From positions 1-64,000 of the forward strand of contig CALWUW010000025.1 in the NCBI GenBank assembly GCA_944384815.1: a stretch of DNA of 64,000 bases. The letters run 5' to 3'. Numbering within the stretch: the stretch's first letter is position 1; the number at the start of each line of letters is the position of its first letter. Position numbers and translations under genes: made by a program. The DNA comes from an uncultured Clostridia bacterium (GTDB lineage: Bacteria > Bacillota > Clostridia > Oscillospirales > Acutalibacteraceae). The notes below the pieces were generated by a model. That model did not search any database, had not been told where the DNA came from, and saw only the letters and a list, made by a program, of their open reading frames with translations. Of this stretch, positions 18,819-27,861 are shown one piece after another.

Positions 18819-20015
18819 TTATTCTTCGTTAAAATCGGAAAGATACCGGATCACCTTCACGGTTTCTCCTTTTTTCCGGTAGACCCTTGTTACCCGCCGG
18901 CTGATCCCGCATACCAATTCATAGGAAATGGTGTGCTCCTTTTCCGCCAGTTCTTCCACAGGAAGGCCTTCTCCAAACAAAAGCACTTCCTCTCCCACTT
19001 TTGCCTCCGGGATCTCCGTAACATCCACCATCATCTGATCCATGCAGATCCGCCCAACCACCGGCGCCGGTTTTCCGCAGATCTTCACATAGGCGCCTTC
19101 CGCGGAAAAGCCCCGGCGGTAACCATCCGCATAGCCTGCCGGAACAGTGGCGATCCGCAAAGCCTTTTCCGCCCGGAAATAACGGCCATAGCTGATATTC
19201 GTCCCTGGTTCTACAGTTTTGATCATGGAGATGACGCTTTTCAGAGACATCACCGGGCGCAGCTCCATGGTGTGCATCACTTGAGCAGACGGCGTCAGCC
19301 CATACTGGATGATCCCGCAGCGGACCATATCCAGCTGAAACTCAGGATATTCCTCCACGGCAGCCGAATTGGCGCAATGCCGCAAGGAAAAATGAATCCC
19401 CCGCTTAGACAGATTCTGAATGGCATCCATAAGGTTCTCAAACTGACGCAAGGTATACGCCCGCCCGTCGTCTCCTCCATCCGCCACGGCAAAGTGGGTA
19501 AAGATTCCTTCCGGCTCCAATCCAGGCAGGCGGCAAGCACGCTCCATGGCGTCCAGAGATTCCTGATCCCGAGAAGGGGACTGATAGAAAAAGCCGATAC
19601 GGCTCATTCCTGTATCCACTTTGATATGAATACGCACACAAACTCCGGCCTCTACAGCGGCCTCAGACAGCTCCCGGGCATACTCCTCAGAAAAAACAGT
19701 CTGGGAAATATTTTGCCTTGCCAACCGGGACGCACACCCCGCCGGGGTATACCCTAAAATCAAAATCGGGCGAGTAATGCCGCTGTGGCGCAGCTCTTCC
19801 GCTTCTTCCAAATTGGAAACCGCAAACCAATCCGCTCCCAATCGTTCATATTCGTGGCCGATCGTCACAGCGCCGTGGCCGTATCCATCCGCTTTGATGA
19901 CGCAGCAGGTTTTCACTCCCGGCCGCAAACGGGAACGGATCTCCGCAAAATTATGAGCCAGAGCATCCAGATCGATCTCCACCCAGGTTCTTTTGGTTTT
20001 CTCCCAATTCTCCAT
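18819..20015 (-). CDS. alr: Alanine racemase
   Basis: PLP enzyme that interconverts L- and D-alanine for peptidoglycan. 398 residues. The cofactor lysine is Lys41 in VIKADGYGHG. Other family segments are HIKVDTGMSRIGF, YGLTPSAQV and SYGRYF. The C-terminal beta domain holds RICMDQMMVDVTEIPEAKVG. The ATG at 20015 has AGAGG seven bases upstream; the reading from 20060 adds residues outside the family. The PurL terminator lies between this gene and purL, so alr is its own unit. Confidence 0.94.
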   Translation of the reverse strand: MENWEKTKRTWVEIDLDALAHNFAEIRSRLRPGVKTCCVIKADGYGHGAVTIGHEYERLGADWFAVSNLEEAEELRHSGITRPILILGYTPAGCASRLARQNISQTVFSEEYARELSEAAVEAGVCVRIHIKVDTGMSRIGFFYQSPSRDQESLDAMERACRLPGLEPEGIFTHFAVADGGDDGRAYTLRQFENLMDAIQNLSKRGIHFSLRHCANSAAVEEYPEFQLDMVRCGIIQYGLTPSAQVMHTMELRPVMSLKSVISMIKTVEPGTNISYGRYFRAEKALRIATVPAGYADGYRRGFSAEGAYVKICGKPAPVVGRICMDQMMVDVTEIPEAKVGEEVLLFGEGLPVEELAEKEHTISYELVCGISRRVTRVYRKKGETVKVIRYLSDFNEE

Positions 20016-20075
20016 ACCAACGCCTCTGTTCTCTCTTGATTCTTGCATAAACCCAGCCATACGGAAGCTCTACGG

Positions 20076-20107
20076 AAAAAACAGCAGGGAAATCCCCTGC
20101 CGTTTTT
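20076..20107 (-). terminator. Terminator after purL
   Basis: On the minus strand GGCAGGGGATTTCCCTGCTG is followed by TTTTTT. The stem is about 7-8 bp and G+C rich. Confidence 0.75.
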
Positions 20108-20165
20108 CCTTATCTTTGCACTTCCGCTTTGTATTTCCGCTGTACTACAAATAAAGGAACGTCCT

Positions 20166-23100
20166 TTATTTAAAATACGCCACACCGGATTCAAAAATTC
20201 TCTGGTCTTTTTCACCGGGAACATTCCGGTACGCGTTTTCGCTCTTCCGCTCCGAATGCCCCATTTTGCCCAGCACCCGGCCGTCCGGGCTGGTGATGCC
20301 TTCCACCGCGCAAACCGAGCCGTTGGGGTTCCACTGCACGTTTCCGCTGGGAGCACCGGAAAGATCCACATACTGGGTAGCGATCTGTCCGTTGGCCACC
20401 AGCTGCGCCATTGTGGCGTCATCCGCCACAAAGCGGCCTTCTCCGTGGGAAAGGGGAACCGCAAACACGTCTCCGGCTTCCACTCCGGCAAACCAGGGAG
20501 ATTTTACGCTGGTCACGCGGGTATATCCCATCTTGGAAATATGGCGGCCCAGGGTGTTAAAGGTGAGGGTGGGCGCATTCTCCGAAGGCTCCACGATTTT
20601 GCCGTAAGGCACAAGACCCAACTTGATCAGCGCCTGGAATCCGTTGCAGATTCCCAGCATCAGGCCGTCCCGATTTTCCAGCAGATCCGCCACGGCTTCC
20701 GCGATGCGAGGATTCCGGAAGGTGGTGGCAATGAACTTTCCGGAGCCGTCCGGCTCATCGCCGCCGGAGAAGCCGCCGGGGAACATTACGATCTGGGACT
20801 GACGGATCCTCTTATCCATCTCTACGATGGTCTCTTCAATATCCGCCGCTGTAAGGTTTTTCACCACCAGGATCTCCGGCTTGGCGCCGGCCTTTTCAAA
20901 GGCCCGGGCGGTATCATATTCGCAGTTGGTTCCGGGGAATACCGGGATAAACACCTGGGGACGAGCCGTGTGGATAGCAGGGGCTTTGCCGCTGCGCTCT
21001 GTCCACAAAGGCACATCTACGGAAAGGGGAACTTCCGGCGCTTCATTGGGGAAGATCTTCTCCAAGCGGGAATTCCAGACTTTCGTCAGCTCCTCCACCG
21101 GCATGGAAACACCGCCCAGCACAATGGAAGCCTCTTCCGTCACGTTGCCCACTTTTCTGGCGGACGCAGGGAATTCTGCGCCTTCCCGCAATTCCGCCAC
21201 AATGGAACCGCTGGCGGGCGCAAACAACGTGGCTGCGTCTTCCATATTCCGATCCATGGAAATGCCCAAACGGTTGCCGAATGCCATCTTCGCCGCGGCA
21301 GCCGCTACGCCGCCTTCTTTTACAACGGAAGCGGAAAGGATATCTCCGTTTTCCATCCGGGAAAGGATCTCTTTATAGTAACCGGGGATCTTCTCCCAGT
21401 CCGGCAGCATGCTGCCCTCTGTTTCCGGCAGAGGGAACCAAACCAAAGCGGAACCTGCCTTTTGCAGCGCAGCAGACTTGGTTTTGCTGGCCTTGGTCAT
21501 GGCTACCGCGAAGCTTACCAAAGTAGGCGGCACATCCAGGTTTTCAAAGCTGCCGCTCATGCTGTCCTTACCGCCGATAGCCGGAAGCCCCAGCTTCAGC
21601 TGCGCGGTCAACGCGCCCAACAAAGCCGCCGTAGGCTTGCCCCAACGGCTGGGAACATCCTTCAGCCTCTCAAAATATTCCTGGAAGGTCAGACGGGCCT
21701 TCATGGGGTCCGCTCCTACTACCGCCAGTTTGGAAAGGCTTTCCACCACGGCGTATGCCGCTCCGTGGAAGGGGGAGAACCGGGCGATCCCCGGGATATA
21801 GCCGTAGCTCATAGCCGTGGCGTCATCGGTTTCACCATGATCCACCGGCAGTTTCGCCACCATGGCGTCTTCCGGCGTCATCTGGTATTTTCCTGCAAAG
21901 GGCATCAGAACGGTAGCGGCACCGATGGAGGAGTCAAAGCGCTCCGCCAAACCTCTCTGGCCGCAAACTTCCAAGCGGGCCAGGTTTTCCCGGAAAGCTT
22001 CTGCCAGGGGTTTCCCGGCCAGGCATTCCGGAACCAGCTTTCTATAGTTCAAGTCGCCGTCCGGCGCTTCGATGTATACCTGAGCGTTCTGGGTCACACC
22101 ATTGGTGTTCAGGAAGGAACGGGCAATATCCACGATCCGGTCTCCACGCCATTCCATACGCAGCCGGGGCTCTTCCGTTACAAAAGCTACAATCTTCGCG
22201 TTCAGGTTTTCCCGGGCAGCTGCCTCACAGAAAGCCTGCACATCGGCGGAATCCAACACCACCGCCATACGCTCCTGGCTTTCGGAAATGGCCAGTTCCG
22301 TTCCGTCCAAGCCCTCATACTTTCTGGGTACATGGTCCAGATTCACTGTCAGGCCGTCCGCCAATTCTCCGATAGCCACGCACACGCCGCCGGCACCGAA
22401 ATCGTTTCAGCGCTTGATCAGCCGGGAAACTTGCGGATCCCGGAACAAACGCTGGATCTTCCGCTCTGTGGGCGGGTTTCCTTTCTGCACTTCCGCTCCG
22501 CAAACCTCTACGGATTTTTCCGTATGCGCCTTGCTGGAACCTGTGGCACCGCCGATTCCGTCACGGCCGGTGCTGCCGCCCAAAAGCACGATCACATCTC
22601 CCGGAGCAGGAACTTCCCGCACCACATTGGATTTGGGGGAGGCGCCGATCACCGCGCCGATCTCCATGCGTTTGGCAACATAACCGCTGTCGTACAATTC
22701 CGTTACCTGTCCGGTAGCAAGGCCAATCTGGTTGCCATAGGAGCTATAGCCCTGGGCCGCTCCCGTGGTGATCTTCCGGCTGGGAAGCTTGCCTTTTAAC
22801 GTCTTTTCAAAGGGCACCGTGGGATCTCCGGAACCGGTGACGCGCATGGCCTGGTATACATAAGCCCGCCCGGAAAGGGGATCCCGGATCGCGCCGCCAA
22901 GGCATGTGGCCGCGCCGCCGAAAGGCTCGATCTCCGTGGGGTGGTTATGGGTCTCGTTCTTAAACTGAACCAGCCAGGGCTCCGTTTTTCCGTCCACAGT
23001 AACCGGGACCTCAATGGAGCAGGCATTGATCTCATCGCTGATATCCAGATCCTGCACCAATCCTTTTTTCCGCAGAGATTTAGCGCCGATCACCGCCATG

Positions 23101-23939
23101 TCCATCAAAGACACCGGTTTCTCCGTGGAAGCGCCGTAAAGCTCTTCCCGGGTGGCAAAATACAGCTTGAGTGCATCTTCGATGGCATCCGTTACGGCCT
23201 TCTGCTTTCCTTCTTCAATCCGGATCTCCGTCAGCCGGGTAGAGAAGGTAGTGTGGCGGCAATGATCGCTCCAATAGGTATCGATCACCCGCAGCTCCGT
23301 CACGCTGGGATCCCGATTTTCCTCATCCCGGAAATAATCCCGGCAGAATTCCAGATCCTCCAGGCTCATGGCAAAGCCCATGGACGCATAGTAGGACTCC
23401 AGCCGCTGCCGATCCCAGCGAATAAAGCCTTCCACCCGCTGCACGTTGCCGGGAACCTCCGCCTGCACATCCAGGCTCTCCGGCTTTTCCAGAGAAGCCA
23501 GGCGGCTTTCCACAGGGTTTACCAGATAGGTCTGGATCTTTTCCATTTCCTCCTGGGAAATCTTCCCGGATACGGCGATCACTTTAGCCGTCAGCACCTG
23601 GGGACGCTCCCCCTGGGTCAACAGCTGGACGCACTGCGCCGCGGAATCCGCCCGCTGGTCGTACTGCCCGGGAAGGTACTCCATAGCAAACACCTGGTAC
23701 CCCTCCGGCGCATTATATGTTTCATGGTATACATTGTCCACATTGGGTTCGGAGAAAACCATGGTCAGGGCTTTCTCAAAATCCTGACGGCTCAGCCCGG
23801 AAACATCATACCGGTTCAGAAGCTTCAGATCCGTCAAGCTGCGGATCCCCAGATTTTCCACCAAATCGGCCTTTATGTGCTGCGCTTCCACATCAAAGCC
23901 CGGCTTTTTCTCCACAAATACACGAATGACGTCAGACAT
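20166..23939 (-). CDS. purL: Phosphoribosylformylglycinamidine synthase, single chain, interrupted by an in-frame TGA
   Basis: Converts FGAR to FGAM with glutamine and ATP in purine synthesis. Full reading 1257 residues, the length of the one-chain clostridial/Bacteroides type: a PurS-like N-terminus, two AIR synthase-like halves, and a glutaminase domain at the C-terminus (FPGTNCEYD, nucleophile Cys in GICNGFQ, PLSHGEGRF). The sole defect is TGA at 22407-22409, codon 511, between LIKR and NDFGAGGV. The frame is the same on both sides and both sides are well conserved. From family memory this position is Cys in IKRCNDFGAGG. The ATG at 23939 follows GGGGGA. Splitting it into two proteins would remove the NDFGAGG ATP-site motif. 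Confidence 0.85.
22407..22409 (-). other. In-frame TGA at an expected Cys codon of purL
   Basis: Minus-strand order is CGC TGA AAC GAT TTC GGT. A single base change from TGC or TGT would restore cysteine. After the TGA only a weak hairpin (GAT/ATC and GCC/GGC pairs) can be drawn, so a bacterial SECIS element is not convincing by eye. No selA, selB, selC or selD is in the window. Confidence 0.9.
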
Positions 23940-24250
23940 ATGTTCCCCCATTTCCGGAGCCCGAAGCCCCATTCCCTCTTCCAATCCGGAAGATTTCTTT
24001 ATCACAGAAACATTTTACCATATCCTTTGCCATGAATAAAGGGACAACTCCTACAATTCCAATAAAAATTCCTTTGAGAATTCATAAAAACAGGCAAAAT
24101 CCGGCGCTTTTTTCTTTCAATTTTCCAAGATATAAAAACAGGGATCCCTTTTCCTTCGGCAAAGAGGGCCGGAGGAAAAGAGAGATCCCTTGTTTCTTTT
24201 TCTTATGTCTTGTTTTATGTTCCCTGTTTCCTGTTTCCTGTTTCCTTGAT
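23940..24250. other. Intergenic region between purL and the metal transporter operon
   Basis: 311 bases. Next to purL is TGG-TAAAAT (minus, 24020-24012), a possible extended -10. Further on is the long hairpin at 24136-24194 and a three-copy heptamer CCTGTTT at 24223-24245 just beyond the permease stop. No gene is seen. Confidence 0.55.
24136..24194 (-). terminator. Probable terminator after the metal ABC operon
   Basis: AACAGGGATC and CTTTTCCT pair with AGGAAAAG and GATCCCTTGTT, giving a long imperfect hairpin. It is about 55 bases beyond the permease stop. The T-run after it is short. Confidence 0.5.
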
Positions 24251-25093
24251 TTAACTTTTTCGCAGGCGGGCCGCCGCAAAGGTTACAAAGAAAAATGCCG
24301 CCGCCGTTAAAACGATGGTCCCTCCCGCCGCGGTTCCCAAGTAATAGGAAAGAATCAGACCCGTGACGCCGGAAATCATAGAGATCCCCACGCTGTAAAC
24401 ATGATAGGCACGCATGGAACGGGCTATATTTCGAGCGGCGGCCGCCGGGAGCACCAAAAGGGAATTGATGATCAGGATTCCCACCCATTTGATGGAGATG
24501 GTCACCAATACAGCGACGATCACCACAAAAAGCTTTTCCGTAAGCCGCACCGAAATACCTTTGCTGGCCGCCAGATCCGGATTCATCCCGGTGAGAAACA
24601 TCCGGTTGAACAGCAGCACCCAAAGAAGAATCACCAATACCAGAACCCCGGCCAGCAGCAGGATCTCTTCCGTCCCTACCGTTAAAATATCCCCCACCAG
24701 GTATCCGGAATATTTGGCGAACCCTCCCTGAGATGAAAGCAGCACAATCCCCAAAGCCAGTCCCGTGCTGGAAAACACCCCGATAATCGTATCGGCGGAA
24801 GAAAGGCCCGATCCCATAACGCCGGACATCAAAAGTGCAAACAGAAGGGAAAATCCCAGCATGGACAGCAAATAGTTGTCCACACCCATCAGCACACCCA
24901 GCGCAATGCCTGTAAGCGCCGAATGCCCCAAAGCGTCGGAAAAAAAGCTCATCCGGTTGTTTACCACCATGGTTCCCACCAAACCAAACAAAGGGGTCAC
25001 CAACAAAACAGCCAGGAGCGCATGCTTCATGAAAGTAAATTCCGCCCACTCAAAAGGAAGGAGCCAGTCCATCCAATTATAAATGATTTCCAT
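24251..25093 (-). CDS. znuB: Metal ABC transporter permease (ZnuB/MntB type)
   Basis: 280 residues, ABC-3 family integral membrane protein with about eight hydrophobic segments. DALGHSALTGIALG is the typical coupling and early-helix segment, and LLVLPAAAARNIARSM is typical of the C-terminal half. It forms the channel for zinc or manganese imported with the ATPase and binding lipoprotein encoded upstream. The ATG has AGAGGGAG in front and lies 17 bases inside the ATPase gene. Zinc is favoured by the His-rich binding protein and the operator type; the symbol is therefore inferred. Confidence 0.85.
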   Translation of the reverse strand: MEIIYNWMDWLLPFEWAEFTFMKHALLAVLLVTPLFGLVGTMVVNNRMSFFSDALGHSALTGIALGVLMGVDNYLLSMLGFSLLFALLMSGVMGSGLSSADTIIGVFSSTGLALGIVLLSSQGGFAKYSGYLVGDILTVGTEEILLLAGVLVLVILLWVLLFNRMFLTGMNPDLAASKGISVRLTEKLFVVIVAVLVTISIKWVGILIINSLLVLPAAAARNIARSMRAYHVYSVGISMISGVTGLILSYYLGTAAGGTIVLTAAAFFFVTFAAARLRKS

Positions 25094-25904
25094 TTTGCTC
25101 CCTCTTTCTCTTTGGAATGCCGAATACCTCTTCCACCAACGGGGAAGACATTACCGTTTCTACCGGGCCGGAAAGCAGAACCGTCTGATCCAGAAGGGCC
25201 GCGGAAGTGGCAAACTGCTCCACATGGGCCAGATCATGGGAAACCAACAGCACCGGCATATGGTATTCTTTTCGCAGGGAAGTGACCAGATCATAGAACA
25301 CTTCCGTTCCTTTCCGGTCCATAGCGGAAACCGGTTCGTCCAGCAGCAGCAGATCCGGCAAAGGTTCCAGCGCAAACGCCAGGAGCACCCGCTGCAGTTC
25401 TCCTCCGGACAAGGTCCCCATCCGCTTTTTCAAAAGTCCGCAGGAAGCTCCTACTTTTCCAAGGATCGCGCCGGCTTTTTCCAGCGCTTCCTTCCGATGC
25501 CCTAAAAAAACAGGGAACCGGGAAAGATTGGGGCAGAGAAAATCCGCCACCGTCACAGGGGACGTACGGTCAAATACCAAATTTTGCGGAACGTACCCGA
25601 TCTTGGGCCTCACGATCGGCTCACCCTTATGGCTGGTATAAGAGATCGTTCCCGTATAAGGGATTCGGCCTAAGATTGCTTTTAAAAGCGTGGATTTTCC
25701 CGCGCCGTTGCGGCCGATGATGGCCAAAATCTCCCCATGGGTTACTTCCAGGGAAACATCTTTCAAAATGTACCCGTCTTTTTTTTCAACGGTTAACCCC
25801 TGAATCTTCATACTGCACTTACAATCCACGCAATTGCAGCCTGCCCGGGCACAGCTGGTGCAGTCCCCGTAAGGGGAGAAGCTGGCCTTTTCCTGGTTAT
25901 GCAT
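25077..25904 (-). CDS. znuC: Metal ABC transporter ATPase with Cys-rich N-terminus (ZnuC type)
   Basis: 275 residues. Walker A GRNGAGKST, signature LSGGELQR and Walker B LLLLDEPVSAMD mark a complete ABC ATPase that powers the permease. Before the domain there are about 32 extra residues with seven cysteines among GDCTSCARAGCNCVDCKC. Clostridial ZnuC proteins often have a few cysteines here, but this cluster is dense and could bind metal on the cytoplasmic side. The ATG follows GGCAGGA. It is the middle gene of the operon. Confidence 0.86.
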   Translation of the reverse strand: MHNQEKASFSPYGDCTSCARAGCNCVDCKCSMKIQGLTVEKKDGYILKDVSLEVTHGEILAIIGRNGAGKSTLLKAILGRIPYTGTISYTSHKGEPIVRPKIGYVPQNLVFDRTSPVTVADFLCPNLSRFPVFLGHRKEALEKAGAILGKVGASCGLLKKRMGTLSGGELQRVLLAFALEPLPDLLLLDEPVSAMDRKGTEVFYDLVTSLRKEYHMPVLLVSHDLAHVEQFATSAALLDQTVLLSGPVETVMSSPLVEEVFGIPKRKREQNGNHL

Positions 25905-26007
25905 TTTTTAATTCCTGCCTTTCCAAAAAGAAAGCATCGCTTTCCACATCAAACAGCGGATGGCTGGTCCGTATTTTTTCCACTATCTGCAGATCAACTG
26001 TTGAAAA

Positions 26008-27009
26008 TCATCCCGCCAAAGCCGTCTTCAGAACCTCCATATTCTTTCGCATAGCATTCAGATATGCATCCGGAGATTCTTCCCCTGTGGTGCAGGGATC
26101 TAAGAAGTACATTCCCGCGCCGCTTTCTTCCGCCACAATGTTGGCAGCGCTTTCCGGGTATTGCGGCTCGGCAAACACCGCTTTTACGCCGGTTTCCCGG
26201 ATCTCCCGAATGGTCTCCGCCAGTTCTTTGGCACTGGGCTGGCTTTCCGGTTCCCGGTTGATCACTTTCACAATTTCCAAACCAAATTCCTGGGCAAAAT
26301 ACGGAAATGCCTCGTGAAACGTGATGATCCTTTTGTCTTCCAGGCCATCCAGCGCCTGATGCATTTCTTCCCGGAGCGTTTCCAGCTTTTCGATATAGAT
26401 CTCTGCGTTTTTCCGGTACTGCTCCCCATGGATGGGGTCCGCTTCCGTCAAGCCCTCCGAAAAATTTTCCACCTGAAGAATAGCGTCGCTGATGCTGACC
26501 CAGACATGAGGATTCACTTCTCCGTGTTCATGCCCCTCATGGGATCCCTGCTCTTCCCCGTGTTCACTTTCTTCTTCATGGGAATGGTCCTCCTCTTCCA
26601 AAAGGGGAATGCCTTGGCTGGTAACCAAAATAGGAAGGGAAGGAAGCTGCTGTTTCACATCTTCCAAAAAACTTTCCATACCAGCTCCGTTGATCACAAA
26701 CAAGTCGGCTTTTTGAAGATTCTGCATATCTTTGCTCTGCAGCTGGTAATCGTGCAAGCAGCCGGCCTGCTGACCCGCCATGTTCTCCACTTGCACTCCC
26801 GGCACTCCTTGGGTCAAATTCAGCGCCATAATATACATGGGATAAAAGGAAGTAACAATACGGAAAGAATCTTCCTCCTTTTCTCTGACGCCGCAGCCAG
26901 ACAACAAAAGGCAAAGAGAAAGGATAAAGGAAAGCATGGTTTTAAACGCAGGCAAATGAACGGATCTAAAACCAGCCGGTTTTGAAGATCGTATCTTAAA
27001 TGTAATCAA
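26008..27009 (-). CDS. znuA: Zinc-type metal-binding lipoprotein (ZnuA/AdcA family)
   Basis: 333 residues, cluster A-I substrate-binding protein. A hydrophobic segment ends in the lipobox LLSGC (Cys about 39), so the protein is anchored outside. FYPMYIMALNL begins the mature fold. The acidic His-rich loop (DHSHEEESEHGEEQGSHEGH) before NPHVWVS is typical of zinc rather than manganese binders. FHEAFPYFAQEFGL and FAEPQYPESAANIVAEESG hold other ligands. The start is TTG at 27009 with GGAGGA six bases upstream. It is the first gene of the operon. Confidence 0.9.
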   Translation of the reverse strand: MITFKIRSSKPAGFRSVHLPAFKTMLSFILSLCLLLSGCGVREKEEDSFRIVTSFYPMYIMALNLTQGVPGVQVENMAGQQAGCLHDYQLQSKDMQNLQKADLFVINGAGMESFLEDVKQQLPSLPILVTSQGIPLLEEEDHSHEEESEHGEEQGSHEGHEHGEVNPHVWVSISDAILQVENFSEGLTEADPIHGEQYRKNAEIYIEKLETLREEMHQALDGLEDKRIITFHEAFPYFAQEFGLEIVKVINREPESQPSAKELAETIREIRETGVKAVFAEPQYPESAANIVAEESGAGMYFLDPCTTGEESPDAYLNAMRKNMEVLKTALAG

Positions 27010-27040
27010 AATGGATCCTCCGATTTCTATAAACGGCTTC

Positions 27041-27063
27041 TAAATGCAAATGATTTGCATTTA
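27041..27063 (-). promoter_or_regulatory. Zur/Fur-type palindromic operator
   Basis: A perfect 11-1-11 inverted repeat, taaatgcaaat-g-atttgcattta. It lies directly downstream of the -10 element of the znuA promoter, so a bound repressor would block transcription start. The inner 7-1-7 layout fits Fur-family regulators; Zur is inferred from the target genes. Confidence 0.75.
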
Positions 27064-27065
27064 GA

Positions 27066-27094
27066 ATTGTATCGCAGGAACCGGCAGCTGTCAA
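27066..27094 (-). promoter_or_regulatory. Promoter of the znuACB operon
   Basis: Minus strand TTGACA (27094-27089), 17 bases, TACAAT (27071-27066). It is a near-consensus promoter immediately before the palindrome. Confidence 0.82.
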
Positions 27095-27124
27095 GAGGCT
27101 GCTTATGGAAGAAAAAGGAACGGA

Positions 27125-27153
27125 TTGATTCTTTTCCCATTGTGTGCTAGTAT
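27125..27153 (+). promoter_or_regulatory. Promoter of the two-component operon
   Basis: TTGATT, 17 bases, TAGTAT with TG one base before the -10. It lies 49 bases before the regulator ATG and faces away from the znu promoter. Confidence 0.62.
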
Positions 27154-27201
27154 GCTCATGGAAAAAGGCCACAGCCTGACGCAGCAGGAAAGGAGATTCC
27201 C

Positions 27202-27861
27202 ATGATTCGAATTTGTATTGTTGAGGACGAAGAAAACATTGCTCGGATGATTTCCGCCTCCCTTTCCATGGTGGGATATGAAGCAATTATATGCCAGGAC
27301 GGCCAGAATGCGGTAAACACCATTCTTTCCCAGGAATTTGACCTTGTTCTTTTAGACGTTATGCTTCCGGGAATGGACGGCTTTTCCGTTCTTCAGCACA
27401 TTCGAAATAAAGGAATCCCTGTTGTTTTTCTTACGGCTCGGCAGAATATAGACGATAAGGTCCGAGGGCTGCGGATGGGTGCGGGAGATTATATCGTAAA
27501 GCCTTTTGAAGTCGCAGAACTTCTGGCGCGGATCGAAGTGGTGCTCCGACGGAACCGAAAGACTAAATCCGTTTTGGAATATGAGGAAATTTCCGTGGAT
27601 CTGGAGCGGCATATCGTCCGGAAATCCGGGGCTCCCATTTCTCTGACGCCAAAAGAATTCGATATGCTGGTGCTTTTTATTCAGAATCCGGATATGGCTC
27701 TTACCCGGGAGCATCTTTTGGCCAACGTTTGGGGATACGCCTTTCAGGGAGAGACCCGCACGGTGGATACCCATATCCAGCAACTTCGGAAAAAGCTGGG
27801 GCTGCAGAACCGACTGATCACAATACCAAAGCTGGGATACCGGCTAGAAAGCAGGCCGTAA
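27202..27861 (+). CDS. OmpR-family response regulator
   Basis: 219 residues. The receiver domain covers about 1-115, with phospho-acceptor Asp52 in LVLLDVMLPGMDG and conserved Lys in IVKPF. The C-terminal winged helix (about 128-217) shows LTPKEFDMLVLF and RTVDTHIQQLRKKL. It is a DNA-binding output protein for the kinase that starts right after its stop codon (TAA then ATG). AAAGGAG precedes the ATG. Target genes unknown; the third gene of the operon is a candidate partner. Confidence 0.92.
   Translation: MIRICIVEDEENIARMISASLSMVGYEAIICQDGQNAVNTILSQEFDLVLLDVMLPGMDGFSVLQHIRNKGIPVVFLTARQNIDDKVRGLRMGAGDYIVKPFEVAELLARIEVVLRRNRKTKSVLEYEEISVDLERHIVRKSGAPISLTPKEFDMLVLFIQNPDMALTREHLLANVWGYAFQGETRTVDTHIQQLRKKLGLQNRLITIPKLGYRLESRP

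Noticed and set aside
22407-22409. Reassignment of TGA to tryptophan or glycine
   Set aside because: TGA ends several intact genes here, for example the aminotransferase (16672-16674) and the GNAT gene, and Trp is encoded by TGG throughout.
20043-22799. 918-codon open frame on the plus strand opposite purL
   Set aside because: It mirrors purL in the antisense frame and has no family features or suitable ribosome site. G+C-rich third positions keep the frame open by chance.
24223-24245. Tandem heptamer CCTGTTT as a meaningful element
   Set aside because: Only three copies in a pyrimidine-rich stretch; simple slippage explains it.
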